Positions 17,340-31,203 of a DNA stretch of 64,000 bases are shown here, one piece after another; position 1 is the first letter of the stretch; every line of letters starts with the position of its first letter. Source of the DNA: Luzula sylvatica (taxonomy: Eukaryota > Streptophyta > Magnoliopsida > Poales > Juncaceae). The DNA lies in the NCBI GenBank assembly GCA_946800325.1, contig OX326961.1, forward strand, positions 46,215,415 to 46,279,414, in the 5' to 3' direction. Both the position numbers and the translations under genes were made by a program. The notes under the pieces are model-generated. The model was not told the origin of the DNA, did no database searches, and saw only the letters and a program-made list of their open reading frames with translations.

Positions 17340-17640
17340 CCAACACGAAAGTTGTAGATAATCTTATTATCTACTCAACCCAATTTGGCCCAGCCCAATT
17401 GGAGTTCGTATGCAAAAGTTATGACTGTTTTACTAACTGTATGTCATACTGTTGCACCCTTTCGGTATTTCACAGAAACGATACTTATACTTCGTTCATA
17501 TGAAATATATTTCTATATGAAGGTTGTAGATAATCTCATTATCTATCTAACTCAATTTGAACCATTCTAATTGGATTTTCCCACTGAAAGTTATGGCCAC
17601 GAATGTACGACTACATTCGTTTATCCTTGTGTACACTTTT
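17340..17640. repeat. diverged tandem duplication of about 170 bp
   Basis: GTTGTAGATAATCTTATTAT at about 17352 recurs as GTTGTAGATAATCTCATTAT at about 17523. Each is followed by related CAATTTG...CAATTGGA and AAAGTTATG words. Non-coding, probably part of the same decayed element as the GC-rich block before it. Confidence 0.5.
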
Positions 17641-19457
17641 ACGGTTGATCCGAAACTGTATTTCTTTCAAATTGTTGGCGGCAGATCTCTAATTTTTCAA
17701 ACTCTCACTCACTCTAACAACTAAGAAGATACAAGAACATGGACAAATGCCAAGATGATGGTCGAACCTGAATCGGATGAGGAGACGGGAGAAACAACAT
17801 CATTCTTTGACGATTTTAGTGACCATATTGTGTATATTTTCTACTACTCAGGTCCTCAATATTATTCTCTCAATTTCTATTTTCTCCATTTATTTTTTAA
17901 ATCTTGCATAATGGAATATGCGATCCTTACAAAAATCATTATATATCAGAGTGACGATACAAACCTCACATTTCTTTCCATATTTTTTACCCATCCGTCA
18001 CGTGACAACATCTGGATGGATGGAAGAAAGATGAATAAACAACAACAATCATTCCGATCTCATCACATGATACGTGAGCATAAATTTATGATAAAATGTG
18101 TGATTATACCAATACTTCTATATTGCGATGCGATTCGACTCTCCTAATGTTTGATATTTTGAAAACAAATTTTTTAAATTGAGAACAAATATCTTTTTAT
18201 AGATTCTCTATCTATTTTGTCATTGAGTTTCTACCTATTTTGTCATTGAAACTTATTTCTATAATAGATTCTCTATCTATTATACCTTTTTATCATCTAT
18301 TTTCGAATATATTCTATTTCAAATAGGCAATTTGATTGAAACTTAATTCAACAATATTTAGATATCAATTTTGTAACTTAATTAAAATAAAATAAAAAAT
18401 ATAATACAATCTTGAAAAACTTTTTTTTTTTTGAGTTTAACAATCTTGAAAAACTATAAATTCAACATTATTTGAATATCAATTTAGTAACTTAGTTCGA
18501 CAAAAATTCTCAAATATTCCAACAAAAAAATAAAATAGTTTATTTGAGTTATTTAGAATATTGGAATCTAATTAGTGTACAAAGACGAGTAACTTATTTT
18601 GTGTCAATTTTTTCAACTTTTTAGCATGTGTTTGAAATTTCTTAAAGATAAAAAATATGATTTATTATGTTTGTTTTGAAATATTTTTAAAATTATTATA
18701 TGATAATAGGTTTATTTTCTCAGTTTCATGTTCGTAAGAAGAAGTGACATAATTTCGTTTTCAACAAGGACATGATTTTCTTATGAATTATAATTATGAA
18801 TATTCTTTTATAGGAGTAGCTTATCAATCTCTCTCCAACTTGTAAAACAAAACACCCTGTCTGACTCCAACTTGTACTGACAAGGGCAATATCGTCCTTT
18901 CCACACAACAGATCAACGCCATGGCAAACCTGTAATTTCCTCAAAATCAATGGTTTGTTAATAAAGAGTCCGTATAGGCCGATAAAGAAAGGTCTGTATA
19001 TAAGTGGAACCCACACATAGCCGGCCTTTATAAATTTTGACTTTAAATATCCAAATGACGAAAATGCCCTCGACGCGCTATGAACGCGGAGAGGATAGAA
19101 GTTTTTTAAACGCTTGACCGAAAGCGGATTCGTGCCACATCATGTAACACCAGTTAACGCCGTTTGTTCCCGCCGTTAATATATTTTTATTGTTATTAAC
19201 TATTAATATTATGTAGTCTTTATAAAGGCCTTAATTTTGATAAATTAATAAATTAACCAGGCCCAAAATTATTTTTATGATTTTATTTTATTAATAAGGC
19301 CCAACTTATTTATTTGTCTTAATCAACAAGAATATTTAAATATCCATAATAATCGGTTCTTATACAACGAAACCAAAAGCTAAATTAGTGTGTTAATTAT
19401 ACATCACTAGATTAACCAAATTATTCAAACGAAAAATAAATTAATCAATCAAACTAT
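17641..19457. other. gene-free stretch
   Basis: No supported gene. A frame at 17755-18147 begins with an acidic stretch but has no recognisable domain and soon becomes low-complexity. The rest is AT-rich. Confidence 0.45.
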
Positions 19458-20781
19458 CTAATAAAAATAAAGTCGTTTTCTGCACGCCGACCCTCTATAC
19501 GTAACCGAAAAATTATTGCAACAATGAAATAACTCCAATATCACATCCTCGACCAATTCTTCCAAAATGCGCGATTCTAACATCGTCTCGATCCTCTCTA
19601 TTTCTTCGATCTTCTCGAATCCTCTCTCCTTCCATATCTCTTCGACGCTATCGGTTGTCGTCTGGCTTCGGTTGTTTCTTGTCTGCCAGCTTCTGACGAT
19701 GTCGGTTGTTTTCGGTAGCGCTTCGTTCATGGAAGGACGATGGACGTTTGATTTTTCTTTTTCGATGATCTTATTTTGTTGGTCTCCTATGGATTTGGAA
19801 GGAGAAGTTTTTTAAATAATTGAAAAAAATATTATGGATTAAAATTGTATAAACTTATAAATTGTGTTGTAAAAATGTTAATATTTCGATAATGATGTAT
19901 ATACTAACCAAACATGACACCCATGCGTGAAGGCTTCACTACCCTCGAGTCACCATTAGGACCACCACCATCATTTTCTACACAAAGTCAGAACATTTCA
20001 AAATATATAAATAACTTATAAATCAAATGATAAAATAAAATATATTTACCATGAATTTCTGATTTTTTATACCGAAACCGAGGCGAATATATCGCATCAA
20101 GTACCGAATTCGGACTCGGATGCTCCATCTCCTTTCTGATTAAATCTCCACCGCCCATCCGTTTCTCCGCCCCCGGTCCAACGGTTTCCATTCCGATCCT
20201 AATCTCAGTCACTCTAACGGCCTCGATGATCCTCCTAAGCGTTTTCAAATCGTCATCACATTTCTCCAATGCGCTCATCAAGCGTCTTCTTTTTTCCGCA
20301 GACGACTCCGGTGCGGCCGTCTGTGGTGCTGCCACGTCAAGTCCCATTAATCGTGCAACTATTGCCGACGACCCTCTCGGGCTATCCAACGACCCGTTTG
20401 AGCACCGGCGAAGCTCCAACGGTATCGTGGGACTTCGCGGCATGTCACACGAACTTCGTCTATGATACGGATCGCCGAATTTCGCCGATTCGTTCGATGG
20501 TAATTTCGCATGTTTTAATGCCGAAAATGAAATGTTGAGAGAAACATCCTTCTTAGGAGCTGAAAAATAGATAGAATGATATAATATCATTACAATTAGA
20601 TTGTATATTAAATCAGAATATTCGAGATACCAGGGCAAGTAGAAAGGCGTTTGCGAGAGTGGCGGTGGTGGCGAGAGAGAAGGCGAAGAATGCCGGACAT
20701 GCAACCAATGTTGGTACGGTTTTGCGAAGCAGTCCCGCCTCGACAAGTAGAACCACCTTGATTTGCTTCTCTTCTTCCCAT
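19458..20781 (-). CDS. short TRM/LONGIFOLIA-type protein (VARLMGLD motif, DUF3741)
   Basis: Probably belongs to the TON1-recruiting-motif superfamily, whose members act at cortical microtubules. Four exons join in phase: 20781-20631, 20559-20050, 19977-19909, 19786-19458, giving 352 residues. The N-terminus MGRREANQGG leads into a Ser/Arg-rich region, then IVARLMGLD (117-125), the family's hallmark. The C-terminal exon carries an acidic helix ESRILEELVEDVILELF (about 314-330) like the end of DUF4378 proteins. If the third exon read through instead of splicing (ATGTTTG|GTTAGT), it would stop at once at TAG, giving a 243-residue form. The protein is much shorter than LNG1/2. Family assignment is firm for the motif, function is inferred. 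Confidence 0.72.
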
Positions 20782-22468
<1,687 letters not shown>

Positions 22469-23732
22469 GTTTATCTAAAAAAAACTTACTATTAAAAGAG
22501 TTACGTCTACGAAAAAAATCTAGCTACTAAATATAAATATGTCAAGTCCTTCTCTTTCGAATTTCAAATCTAAATTTTTGCTGACTCGTCTTGTAAAATG
22601 GATAAATCAAGATTTGAACATCTAGTTAAGTTTAAATTATAATTCAACAAAATTAAGATCAAATTATAAAAAATTATTAATCAATTCAGTACTAATATGC
22701 ACTCGCGTGTGAAAGTCTCACAAAGCAAAATTTAAGCTCGATATGTCTACAATACTTTAAGAATTAAGATTTTTTCTATTATGTAACGAATGCACAACAA
22801 ACGAGAATCGTAAATCATGAAAATTCAATTCGATAGTTTAAATCATGAAAATTCGATTGATTTTTCAACGAAAGCGTAACCCTATTTTGAACTACAAAAG
22901 TCTAAATCGTAAAAACTTACTAGCAAAGATATAATATTTACATATATACATGCAATTTTGTTGATTGAACTTTTATGATATTAATGAGGGTGTATTATTG
23001 TAGATGAAAAGCATTTATTCATAGGTGCTAACTACTGCCATCCTTTTCTGATTGGATATGGATGATAAAAACAGAGATTCTTTTACTACTCATAATAATA
23101 CTCTGTTTATCGTTCTCTGTGAATGAATGCTTCGAACTCCGTAACTTTATTTTTTCTCTGTTTTTATCCCTGTATTAAATAACCCTCACATGCAAAATTT
23201 ATATTTCGTACCCATTTCCCTCCATAATCATCATGCAATTTTTTTTATAAAACACCAAATTCACTCGAAATTAGAGTCGTTTATATTTTTAATAACCTCA
23301 AACTTTATGATTAGCTGTATAGTCAATACTTGAATAATGAATTTAGAGAAGTCAGTAAAAAAAAGGGAGGGAAAAAAAGAAAATTGGATGAGTAGGTTTC
23401 ACTTTTGAAGGATTGGGATCATGGGAAAAAAATCATGATTCACGACTAAAGCACACTCTTGTTACTTTTTTCTTGAGAGAAGCAAACAGTATATAAGAGG
23501 GGCTGAATTGAATATCCCTAAAAATTAGGGGGTATTTGGTAAAGTCAGTTCACTAAAGAGGGAAAGAGAGCTCTTTAACGTTCTGGAGTCTCTGCACCAT
23601 GAGAGCTATACGTTATAAATAACCTAAGTGAATCTAGAAATTATTATCTGTATCATGTACCATACATACATACTGGTACCAATTAATTCATGTTGCTTCC
23701 AGATAATTTGTTTTCCACTCCACACGTTCACT
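22469..23732. other. gene-free stretch
   Basis: AT-rich; I see no coding, RNA or paired-end structure here. Confidence 0.5.
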
Positions 23733-23931
23733 GACGGATCTTGTCCCAAATCAATGTGGGGACGGTAATCTAAGGGGGGCTACTGTGAGAAAATTTCAAA
23801 AAAATTTGGAGGAACGATAATACATAATTTTTCAATTCTATCGTAAAATACACTGACATAATCACATATATATAATACCGTTCAAAATTTTAAGGGGGAC
23901 AGCTGCCCCCTAGTCCCTTAATAGATCCGTC
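23733..23931. mobile_element. short TIR-bounded repeat (GACGGATCT ends)
   Basis: GACGGATCT at 23733-23741 is mirrored by AGATCCGTC at 23923-23931. The 199-bp unit contains GGGGGCTACTG and AGGGGGACAGCTGCCCCCTA, words often seen in a dispersed plant repeat. The target duplication was not found, so this may be an end fragment of a larger element. Confidence 0.4.
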
Positions 23932-25483
23932 TATGCACGTTGCAATTGTAAAACAAGAACAAAATTAAGACGAGTGGGTGAGTGAGTGGGCGTGTCAGAG
24001 TGAGTGAGTGTGTTGGGAAGGAGGGGTGGAAGGCGTGAAGGATGGCGATGATGGATGCAATGCAAGGCAGCAATGGACCGGTACAGCTTTGTCGAACATC
24101 AGCGTTGAGCACCGCAGCACAGCACGTGTTTTGCTTTGGATGATTGCAGAGAAACAAAATCAATACTGAGTTACCAACATATATCTGTTAACGGACCTAC
24201 CATCTTTCCAAAAGTGATTATCTCCCTACTTTTTATTATTAGTTTTCTTTCTTTTTTACCGTTTCATTTCCATTGGGACCATCATGGTTGGATGAGTTTT
24301 AATAGTTTGTAGTCGTCAATTTAATTCTGACTGATATCGAATACTAATAAGACAAACAAAATATTAATGAGTTTTAACTATGTCTAAATCTTTCAGAACT
24401 CATTAAACAATTCTTTTGATATTTTTGAAATGATAAATCTTTATTTGTTCTTTCAACTATTGAATGGCTTGCTTAGGTTTCTCAATCCCCCCAATCTCAC
24501 TTCAACGACCTTGATGACATGATCAAGGAAAATTAGTTTGGTCGATTGACAGCCGATTTATTTTAATAATATTAATTAACGATCAATCCGTTAATTCATT
24601 CAATTAAAAATACTAATCAATTGAATTAAATATTTTTTTCATTTCATCAATTTTTTTTTTGGATATGGGAAACACCATATATAACCCTTTTTTTTTTTTT
24701 TTACTTACATACTTAGCTACTTCTATCACAGTTAATACTGATATTACATATTCTTGTAAGACTCACATAACAAATATTTTAAAATTTAACTACAATTTTA
24801 TTTTGCCTTGATCTCCGAGCTTTCTCGGAACGTCACGATATGATGGTTATTGAGATTTTATGACGTGTCTTCGTTATATACCATTAATTTAATATTTTAT
24901 ATTTTGAAAAGTATTTGTATGTTTTAATCATCCATGATTAGTAAATGTCAGAAATATGTAATTTTTTGAAAAACTAATCATTTTGAAAAAAAAAACGATA
25001 TCATGGTTAAAACTAATCATCCATGATTATACTTGAGACCGGGTGATTAAAATTATTTTGAAAAAAACATATATTTTGAAATTATTGGTATGTTTTAATC
25101 AATATAGTAAATGTCAGAAGTCGGAAGCAGTCGGAATGGACAAACACTTGAGACTTGGTGATTAAACGGAGATTATTCGAAAATTAGTCGGAGACTAGTC
25201 GAAATATGTAATTCGTCCAAATCATCATTTTTTCATATATTATATTATATTTGTCGACTAATAAATTAACATATAACTAATTAAGAAGAACTAACATCAT
25301 TAAAAAAATACCTTAAATTTCTAATTAAATTAATCCAAAATTCATAAAAACATAAATATCATAATTCTATATCAAAAAGGATATATTTAAGTTTACATAA
25401 AATATCAATAAAACAAAAAATAAACACTTAAACCAAATAAACATTCAAATTTGAATAAAAAATAACTAAATAGCAAAATCATG
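23932..25483. other. gene-free stretch
   Basis: A GAGTGAGTG-rich patch near 23980-24020 and TAGTCGGAGACTAGTCG near 25180 are the only notable words. No supported gene. Confidence 0.45.
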
Positions 25484-25612
25484 CTAGCCGTGCGATGTAA
25501 TACCCGAAAATTTGAAATCACCATCATCTAATCCCATGTCTGATTCCTCATCTGAATCATTCGAATAAAATTCATCATCATTAAAGTCTCTCGCCTCAAA
25601 ACCACTACCACT
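25484..25612 (-). pseudogene. acidic C-terminal tail, probably of a hAT-type transposase
   Basis: A 42-codon minus-strand frame reads SGSGFEARDFNDDEFYSNDS and continues acidic to FSGITSHG followed by TAG. The rhythm of Asp/Glu/Ser ending in a short tail resembles the very end of hAT dimerisation-domain transposases. Nothing coherent continues upstream. It may be an isolated last exon or a relic; the identity is uncertain. Confidence 0.35.
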
Positions 25613-27038
25613 ATTTAGAGAGAAAAGCATTCAAACTCCAAGCTTTGCTTAAGAGTTCTGGTACAGTCACGAAAAATAATAAAGTAATTACGAATGTAAA
25701 GAAGAACCGTGGAGCAATTACAAAAATAATAGAGCAATTTTCATGGATGGAAAGAGAAAGAAAGAATAAGAAAAATAAGTGGTTTTGGGCCAAAACAAAT
25801 GAGGCCCAAAAATATTTTTTTTTAAAGTTGGATTATATTTATGGACCTAGTAGTCGGTCAAAAATCGAAAAATACACAAAAACAACCCAAATTACGCCGA
25901 TTTTCACGATAGACTTGGCTTTAACTTGTCGAATGACCATCGATTTGAGATTAATCTCCGACTACCCGGTAATATAAACTGACTTTTGCAACACTGGTTT
26001 TAATACAAACCGATATGTATTGTGAAATGTTTCGATCCCATTCAATGATTTTTGCTAGATATTTTGAATATCATATTTCATACAGTCGTTTGTAATTGTG
26101 TCTCATCATTTTACAATAATTTTTAATCCTTGTCTTTAACTCATGTCGTATTTGATATTTTTAAATCTAAATCATACAATTACAATCAGGCGTTTGATAT
26201 CGAATCTAATGTTCATTTCACAAGAAATATGAAAAGTTATGTTATTTTTTCTTTTTGACACACATGACTCATAATTTATGTTAATATTTAATATTTCTCA
26301 CATATATTGTATTTCTCTAGCAATTATAAATATATATAATTCTTAAATTAAGTCATGATTAATAATATTTATAGAACTTTGATTTACAAAATTCATCAAA
26401 TGCATTCACTTCAGTTTTTTCTTTATTCTTTATTCTGACATTCATACTAGTATAATTCGTGCTTAACATTTTCTCTAATTTGAATTTGTAAAGATATTAC
26501 GTAAAATAATACAATACAACAATTTTATATTTAGTATTTAAATAATTGAAATTTCGGAATTACAATTTTTTTCAAAACTATAATCCTAAATAATAAATAT
26601 ATTCTATTTTTGTCTTTATTTAAATTTGAATATTAAGATTTTCAAAACTTAACAAAATAACTAATTTATCTATTAAAATATAAATAATCAGAATACTCAA
26701 GTTGTGGCGGTGATGAAATACAGGTCAATTTAGACCTACCTGGGGCTGTAACTGCGAGAGTTCTTAAATAGATAATTATTACGCCACATTAAGTTCACTC
26801 TGTGTGTATAACTGGACCTGTATCTGCAGTTAATACGTTCATCAATGCATATAAAATGCCAAATCTCATATATTCATCTTCTAAACCATTTATTACATTC
26901 AGTTCAAGTACTTACCAGTCACCACACACACAGTTCACACAAGAAAAAAAAACGAATATAACAACGTTCCTAAATTACACCTTCCATCTTTCAATTACCC
27001 TATCAATCCAAAAAAAAGAATTAAAAAAAATAAAAATC
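25613..27038. other. gene-free stretch and 3' UTR of the SnRK1 beta gene
   Basis: Mostly AT-rich DNA. The part next to 27039 should hold the 3' UTR of the minus-strand gene. Confidence 0.5.
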
Positions 27039-28586
27039 TCATCTCTGAACGGGCTTATACAAGACAACAGTAACGTATTTTTCCTGGAAGCGGTGCGTCA
27101 GACCGAGAGCGACCACGGGTTGCGGACCGAGTCCGCGCTCGATGAAAAGATGGTTCAGCACGATATGTTTGGGTTTAAGACACGAGTCGTTATAGTTGTA
27201 CTTATCTTCCTCTGAAATGTGGGGCCCGATGAAACCGGAAGGAAGCTGAGGTGGCACTACTGGAGGCTCCTTTGCTAATTCTTTCTCGTCAGGAATTATC
27301 CGCCCGTAACTCGACGGCGGCGATGCTGGCGGGTCGAACTCCGCCACTCTGTGAGTGTTCTCCGGCACGTAATCCTACAAACAAAAAATAATTTAATATT
27401 TTTATAAGGATATTTACATAAAAAACCTCGGGGGCTAACATGGACGTCGAGAAGATTGGAGATGTTTCCGGAATCGTCAGTGAAGGTAGGAAAGTCGTGA
27501 ATGTATTTCCTTTGTCCGTCGACTAGAAACCGGTATTGGTAACACCCGGAAGGAAGTGTCAACAAAATCGAGAAATCCTTTCCTGATTTTTGCAATTGTC
27601 TCCTGTTATTTCATTTCCAGTTTCGTGTTAGTTTAATTGAGTGTGTGTGTATTAGAGAGTTTATTTTATTTTATAGTTTGACCTGGATCTCCAGTGGTCC
27701 CAGGAGCCTTCGACGGACACGGCGTTTCCTCCGAAAGTCCAGACTAGCAAAACCGGGATTTCCTTTTCGGGGGTATAATCGGAATCTTCGTTCTGTTCTT
27801 TTAGTAGTACTTGGTTGAAAACTGGATCTACTGGTTTTTGTAACGGAGATACTGGTGTCTGAAAAGGAAACAAGGTAACGTATACGTTTATTTTTATCTA
27901 AATTAGGTATGTTGGTACAAATTATGCACGATTAAGTTATCTGTTTTTTATCAATTGAATTTGTGTGAGTTAAAGATTTGTTTTTGGTGTTATGTCATAT
28001 TCATTTCACCTTCCATTAAATATCAATGAAAAGGATGGTTTGTGATTCAATAATTCTTATAAGTAGATAAATTGGATTCGATTTATTTGGGTTCAGATCT
28101 CTAATCAAATTCTTATCATACTAAATTCAATCACATTACTCTCTCAATCATGTTCAGAAGAAAGGATAAACCAAATCACGTTAATTCGTTCAAATTCAGG
28201 CCAATCAATTGTACATTTTTGGTAAGAATAGTGCAAATTAGGACAGAAATTCAATCCTATCCAAGTCAATTTTATGCAAATTGACCTCAAATTGACCAAT
28301 TAAGAACAATTAAATTCATGAAATTCCACCAAATCTCAAATCTAACAAACAAAACAAACAAAATGTCCGCAAAAAAAAAAAAGAGTACCTGGGGAACGAA
28401 CATACGAGGAGATCTCGACTGACCGGGACTAGAAGGCGGCGATACACCAGACCGCGTCCGTCTCTCATAACCTGGCAAAGGAGGTGTAAATCCATCCCGA
28501 GACGACGTCACCAACTCTTCATCCTCCTCCACATCGCAATCCTCCAATTCTCCATTGTCCTCCTCTTTCCCACTCGCGTTCCCCAT
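27039..28586 (-). CDS. KINB1: SnRK1 regulatory subunit beta (AKIN beta-1 like)
   Basis: Scaffold subunit that joins the SnRK1 catalytic kinase to its gamma subunit in the plant energy-sensing complex. Four exons: 28586-28389, 27858-27683, 27602-27440, 27374-27039, giving 290 residues. The start MGNASGKEEDN supplies an N-myristoylation signal (Gly2), implying membrane association. A Ser/Pro-rich linker (31-66) is followed by the glycogen-binding-like domain, about 100-178, with VEGSWDHWRSR and SGKDFSILLTLPSG. The C-terminal ASC domain, about 210-290, contains PKHIVLNHLFIE and ends VTVVLYKPVQR. The ending and MGNA start resemble Arabidopsis beta-1 more than beta-2. An in-frame ATG 27 codons upstream (28667) is not chosen, because it would bury the myristoylation site. 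Confidence 0.93.
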
Positions 28587-29146
28587 TACTATCCGATCAA
28601 GGCTCACCTTAAGCAGCTTGAGATTCCCCTCCGAAGAAGAAAGCTTGAGAGAGGTGACGCAGTGCAAAAATGGGGCTCGGATTACGTGTAAATTACCAAC
28701 GTGCCCCTTCGAAAGGTTATCGCCGGGAAGAAGGAAACTCGTAGAGGAGAGAGAAAGGAAAACAACGCCTGCATTCGGTGTACCTATAAATAATGCCTAC
28801 GCCCGTGAATAATTTATTAGTTGTTAAAAAGTCGGACCCCCTCTATATTGTGAACCAGGTGCATGGAAAATTTCGGGATAAACACGCTGACGTGGTTCCA
28901 AGTCATAAATATTTGAACAGAATAAATATTTATTGAATGCGTACACCGAAACATATTATAGCATAATATTGATTTCATGGTGTATGAGTTTAACAAAAGA
29001 CCACGCTTAGGGAATAGTTCATTTAGGTGCGACTTTGGGACCAGGTCATAGTTCGCACGTTGTGTTTTATTAAAGAATGTTAATCGGGTCGGGTAAGATG
29101 CGTTACCGAACAAAACCCGTATCCGCTATGGGTTTTTTTTTTCGCC
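28587..29146. other. upstream region of the SnRK1 beta gene
   Basis: Leader and probable promoter of the minus-strand gene. On that strand TTATTTATAGG at about 28785-28795 is a weak TATA-like match. Beyond 28800 the sequence is AT-rich and ends at the hAT target duplication. Confidence 0.4.
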
Positions 29147-29299
29147 ATTGTTAACAGGGTCGGCCCGACAATTTTAGTGGCCTTTGACAAAAATAATCGA
29201 TAAATAATCTATGTCAAAAAAACTTAAAAATTATCATTAAAACTAATACAAAATATATTCAAAATATTACATAATTAACGACTATCACCTAAAAATCAT

Positions 29300-30245
29300 T
29301 CTTTTTGAACTCTTAGAAGCAAATACATCAATTAAATTTGAATAATCTAGATTTTCGGCAAAATTATTTTCAATTGATAAAATCGCTAATCCATTGAGCC
29401 TTTCTTGAGACATGCTTGATCGAAGATAATTTTTATTAATTTTAGTTTTGAAAAACTTCTTTCTCCCGATGCAACCGTAACCGGAACGGTCAAAAGAATT
29501 CTATAAGCAATCCAAGAATTCGGATAACACAATTTTCTAGCTTCTAAATAATTGAGAATTTCGATTGGTTTGTTCACTTCTCTCGGCAACCCATTCTTTA
29601 AAACTTTCAATTCCATATATAATTCCCCTCCATCGATATCCGAAATTCCTTTGAATTTTAGAACCTTTTCCAAGTTGTCACAACGTGTCGCCAACGATTG
29701 ATCGGGGGAATTCTTCAATTTAAATAAAAATCCAAAATTCGTCTCATAAATTTTGAATTGTTTGAACTTATTTTTTAGTGAAGAAAGAGCCACATCAACG
29801 ATATTTAAGAAATAATTAATCCTAAAATCTTCTTCGGCCGAGTGAGTTATTTCTTCACTCACAATCTCATCGTGTTGTCGTTTTCTACGACGAGATCGTT
29901 TTTCAACAAATATAGGATCAACTCCAATTTCGTTTGCTAATTCTTTGGTTTCATCCATTGCTTCCATGAAACCATTTTCTCGATACTTCTCAAAAAAATT
30001 AACAAGAATACCGAGTTGATCGACGGCAACTTCTATATCCATATCTTCGCTTTGAAGAAGTTTGCTAACCGAGTTTACATGAAACAACATATTATACCAA
30101 ACAACGATGCTAAATAAAAACTCGAAATTTTCAAAATCGTTGTCTACTAGAGATTCGGCTTCACTCTTCGCCATCGCATCCTTGGTAGTGCTTGCTAATT
30201 CAATTAAAGCCTCTTTTAATTCTAAAGCATGAAACCAAAGAAGAA
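29300..30245 (-). pseudogene. hAT transposase C-terminal half (TTF-type, ZMYM1-like), broken
   Basis: The frame can be followed from WFHALELKEALIELASTTKD (30240 downward) through KRSRRRKRQ to the dimerisation region YPNSWIAYRILLTVPVTVAS, then GERSFSKLKLIK. There the frame shifts: the next residues lose the family pattern and stop at 29386. A continuation (GLAILSIENN type) is visible just below in another frame. The zinc finger and the first catalytic part are missing. Not functional. Confidence 0.8.
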
Positions 30246-30289
30246 ATCAGATGGATGAAATCTGATCCGCTCCAGAAAAATCCACAAAT

Positions 30290-30480
30290 CGCAGAAATCG
30301 GCAGTCCAGCCTCCAATCCAATTGCGGAAAAATCACAGAAATCAGAAAAAGCTCCAGTCGGCAGTCGCAGAAATCGGCAATCGCAGAAATCAGCAGAAAA
30401 AGCTCCAGCTTCCAGTCGGCACTCGGCAGTCGCAGAAAAAGCTCCAGCTTCCAGACAGGGCCGGTCGTCGCCTCCAGCTC
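30290..30480. repeat. degenerate minisatellite inside the hAT element
   Basis: Words such as GCAGAAAAAGCTCCAG, CTTCCAGTCGGCA and GTCGCAGAAATCGGCA recur five or more times in imperfect tandem order. The GC-rich end beyond (30480-30590) repeats CGATCG and CCGTCGCGATCG. This replaces the expected transposase N-terminus. Long open frames on both strands here come from the repeat and are not genes. Confidence 0.7.
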
Positions 30481-30840
30481 CAGTCGCCGCCTCCAAGCTC
30501 CAGTCCCGTCGCGATCGCTTCGCGCTTCCGTTTCCGTCGATCGCTTCCGTTCCCGTCGCGATCGCCGATCGCTTTTTCTCCTTTTCTTTCCCGTTGTCGC
30601 GATACTCATACCTGGGCTTATACATAATACAAATATTAATGTGGCCTTCGAAATTTTAGCGGCCTTTTACATATGCTTCTTTAGCATAGAAGAAGGGCCG
30701 GGCCTGATTGTTAAGTACAAGATAAGAATTCCAAATTTTTTTAATTTTTTTTATAACACAGTAAAATGATGAAACAAAGATTTTTACATAGATTCAATAA
30801 TTTATACATGGGTGTAAATTCTAAATTGTAATGTAATCTC

Positions 30841-31203
30841 CTAAAACATGGAAGATAAATCGTCATAAATATCGAGGTTGGTTTCGAAATCGTCGTAAAT
30901 GCATCTGTTCGAAGGATAAGCAAACAGTTGATCGAGTTCGGAGTGTTGAAACGTCTCGTTACTGATCGTCTCGGGAAAATTGGTTTCGACAGGATATGCG
31001 GTCTGATAATTCAGATTCTGATCGGCTAGGTCGGCGATGTTGGAGTCCATGCCGGTGAGTCGTTGCACGACGGCGCGGAACTGGTCGGCACTCGCAGTAA
31101 ACTTCATGGGGTTAGAGATGTAGACAACCTTGAATGGCTTCTTTTTGTTGGTAACCCTAGTGTGTTGTTTTGTGTGTTTTTGTTGCACACTGAGATTCTC
31201 CAT
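30841..31203 (-). CDS. VQ-motif protein, SIB1-like (copy A)
   Basis: Small plant transcriptional cofactor that binds WRKY factors (and, for SIB1-type members, plastid sigma factor). Intronless, 120 residues, as usual for the family. It starts MENLSVQQKHTKQ, has a basic stretch around KKKPFKVVYISNPMKF (20-35), and then the VQ core FRAVVQRLTG (42-51). The C-terminal half is acidic and aromatic (YDDFETNLDIYDDLSSMF). A TATAAAT lies on the minus strand at about 31266-31275, about 65 bp before the ATG. It shares residues 1-6 and 23-55 almost fully with copy B at 34173, so the two are tandem duplicates about 3 kb apart. The hAT element lies just beyond its 3' end. Confidence 0.92.
   Translation of the reverse strand: MENLSVQQKHTKQHTRVTNKKKPFKVVYISNPMKFTASADQFRAVVQRLTGMDSNIADLADQNLNYQTAYPVETNFPETISNETFQHSELDQLFAYPSNRCIYDDFETNLDIYDDLSSMF

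Larger units (their letters stand above)
29147..30714 (-). mobile_element. defective hAT transposon with 8-bp target duplication
   Basis: ATTGTTAA stands on both sides (29147-29154 and 30707-30714), the 8-bp duplication typical of hAT elements. The ends are imperfect inverted repeats: CAGGGTCGGCCC at 29155 and, read inward from 30706, CAGGCCCGGCCC (10 of 12 match). The 1552-bp element holds the C-terminal part of a TTF/ZMYM-type hAT transposase on the minus strand. The 5' part has been replaced by a short-period repeat. Confidence 0.88.

Noticed and set aside
23918..24163. Minus-strand frame with Thr/His/Leu repeats
   Set aside because: It runs over a GAGTGAGTG low-complexity patch and the edge of a dispersed repeat, with no domain.
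30192..30659. Long open frames on both strands rich in Ser/Arg/Ala
   Set aside because: They read through the minisatellite inside the hAT element, and overlapping frames on both strands show this is repeat composition rather than coding.
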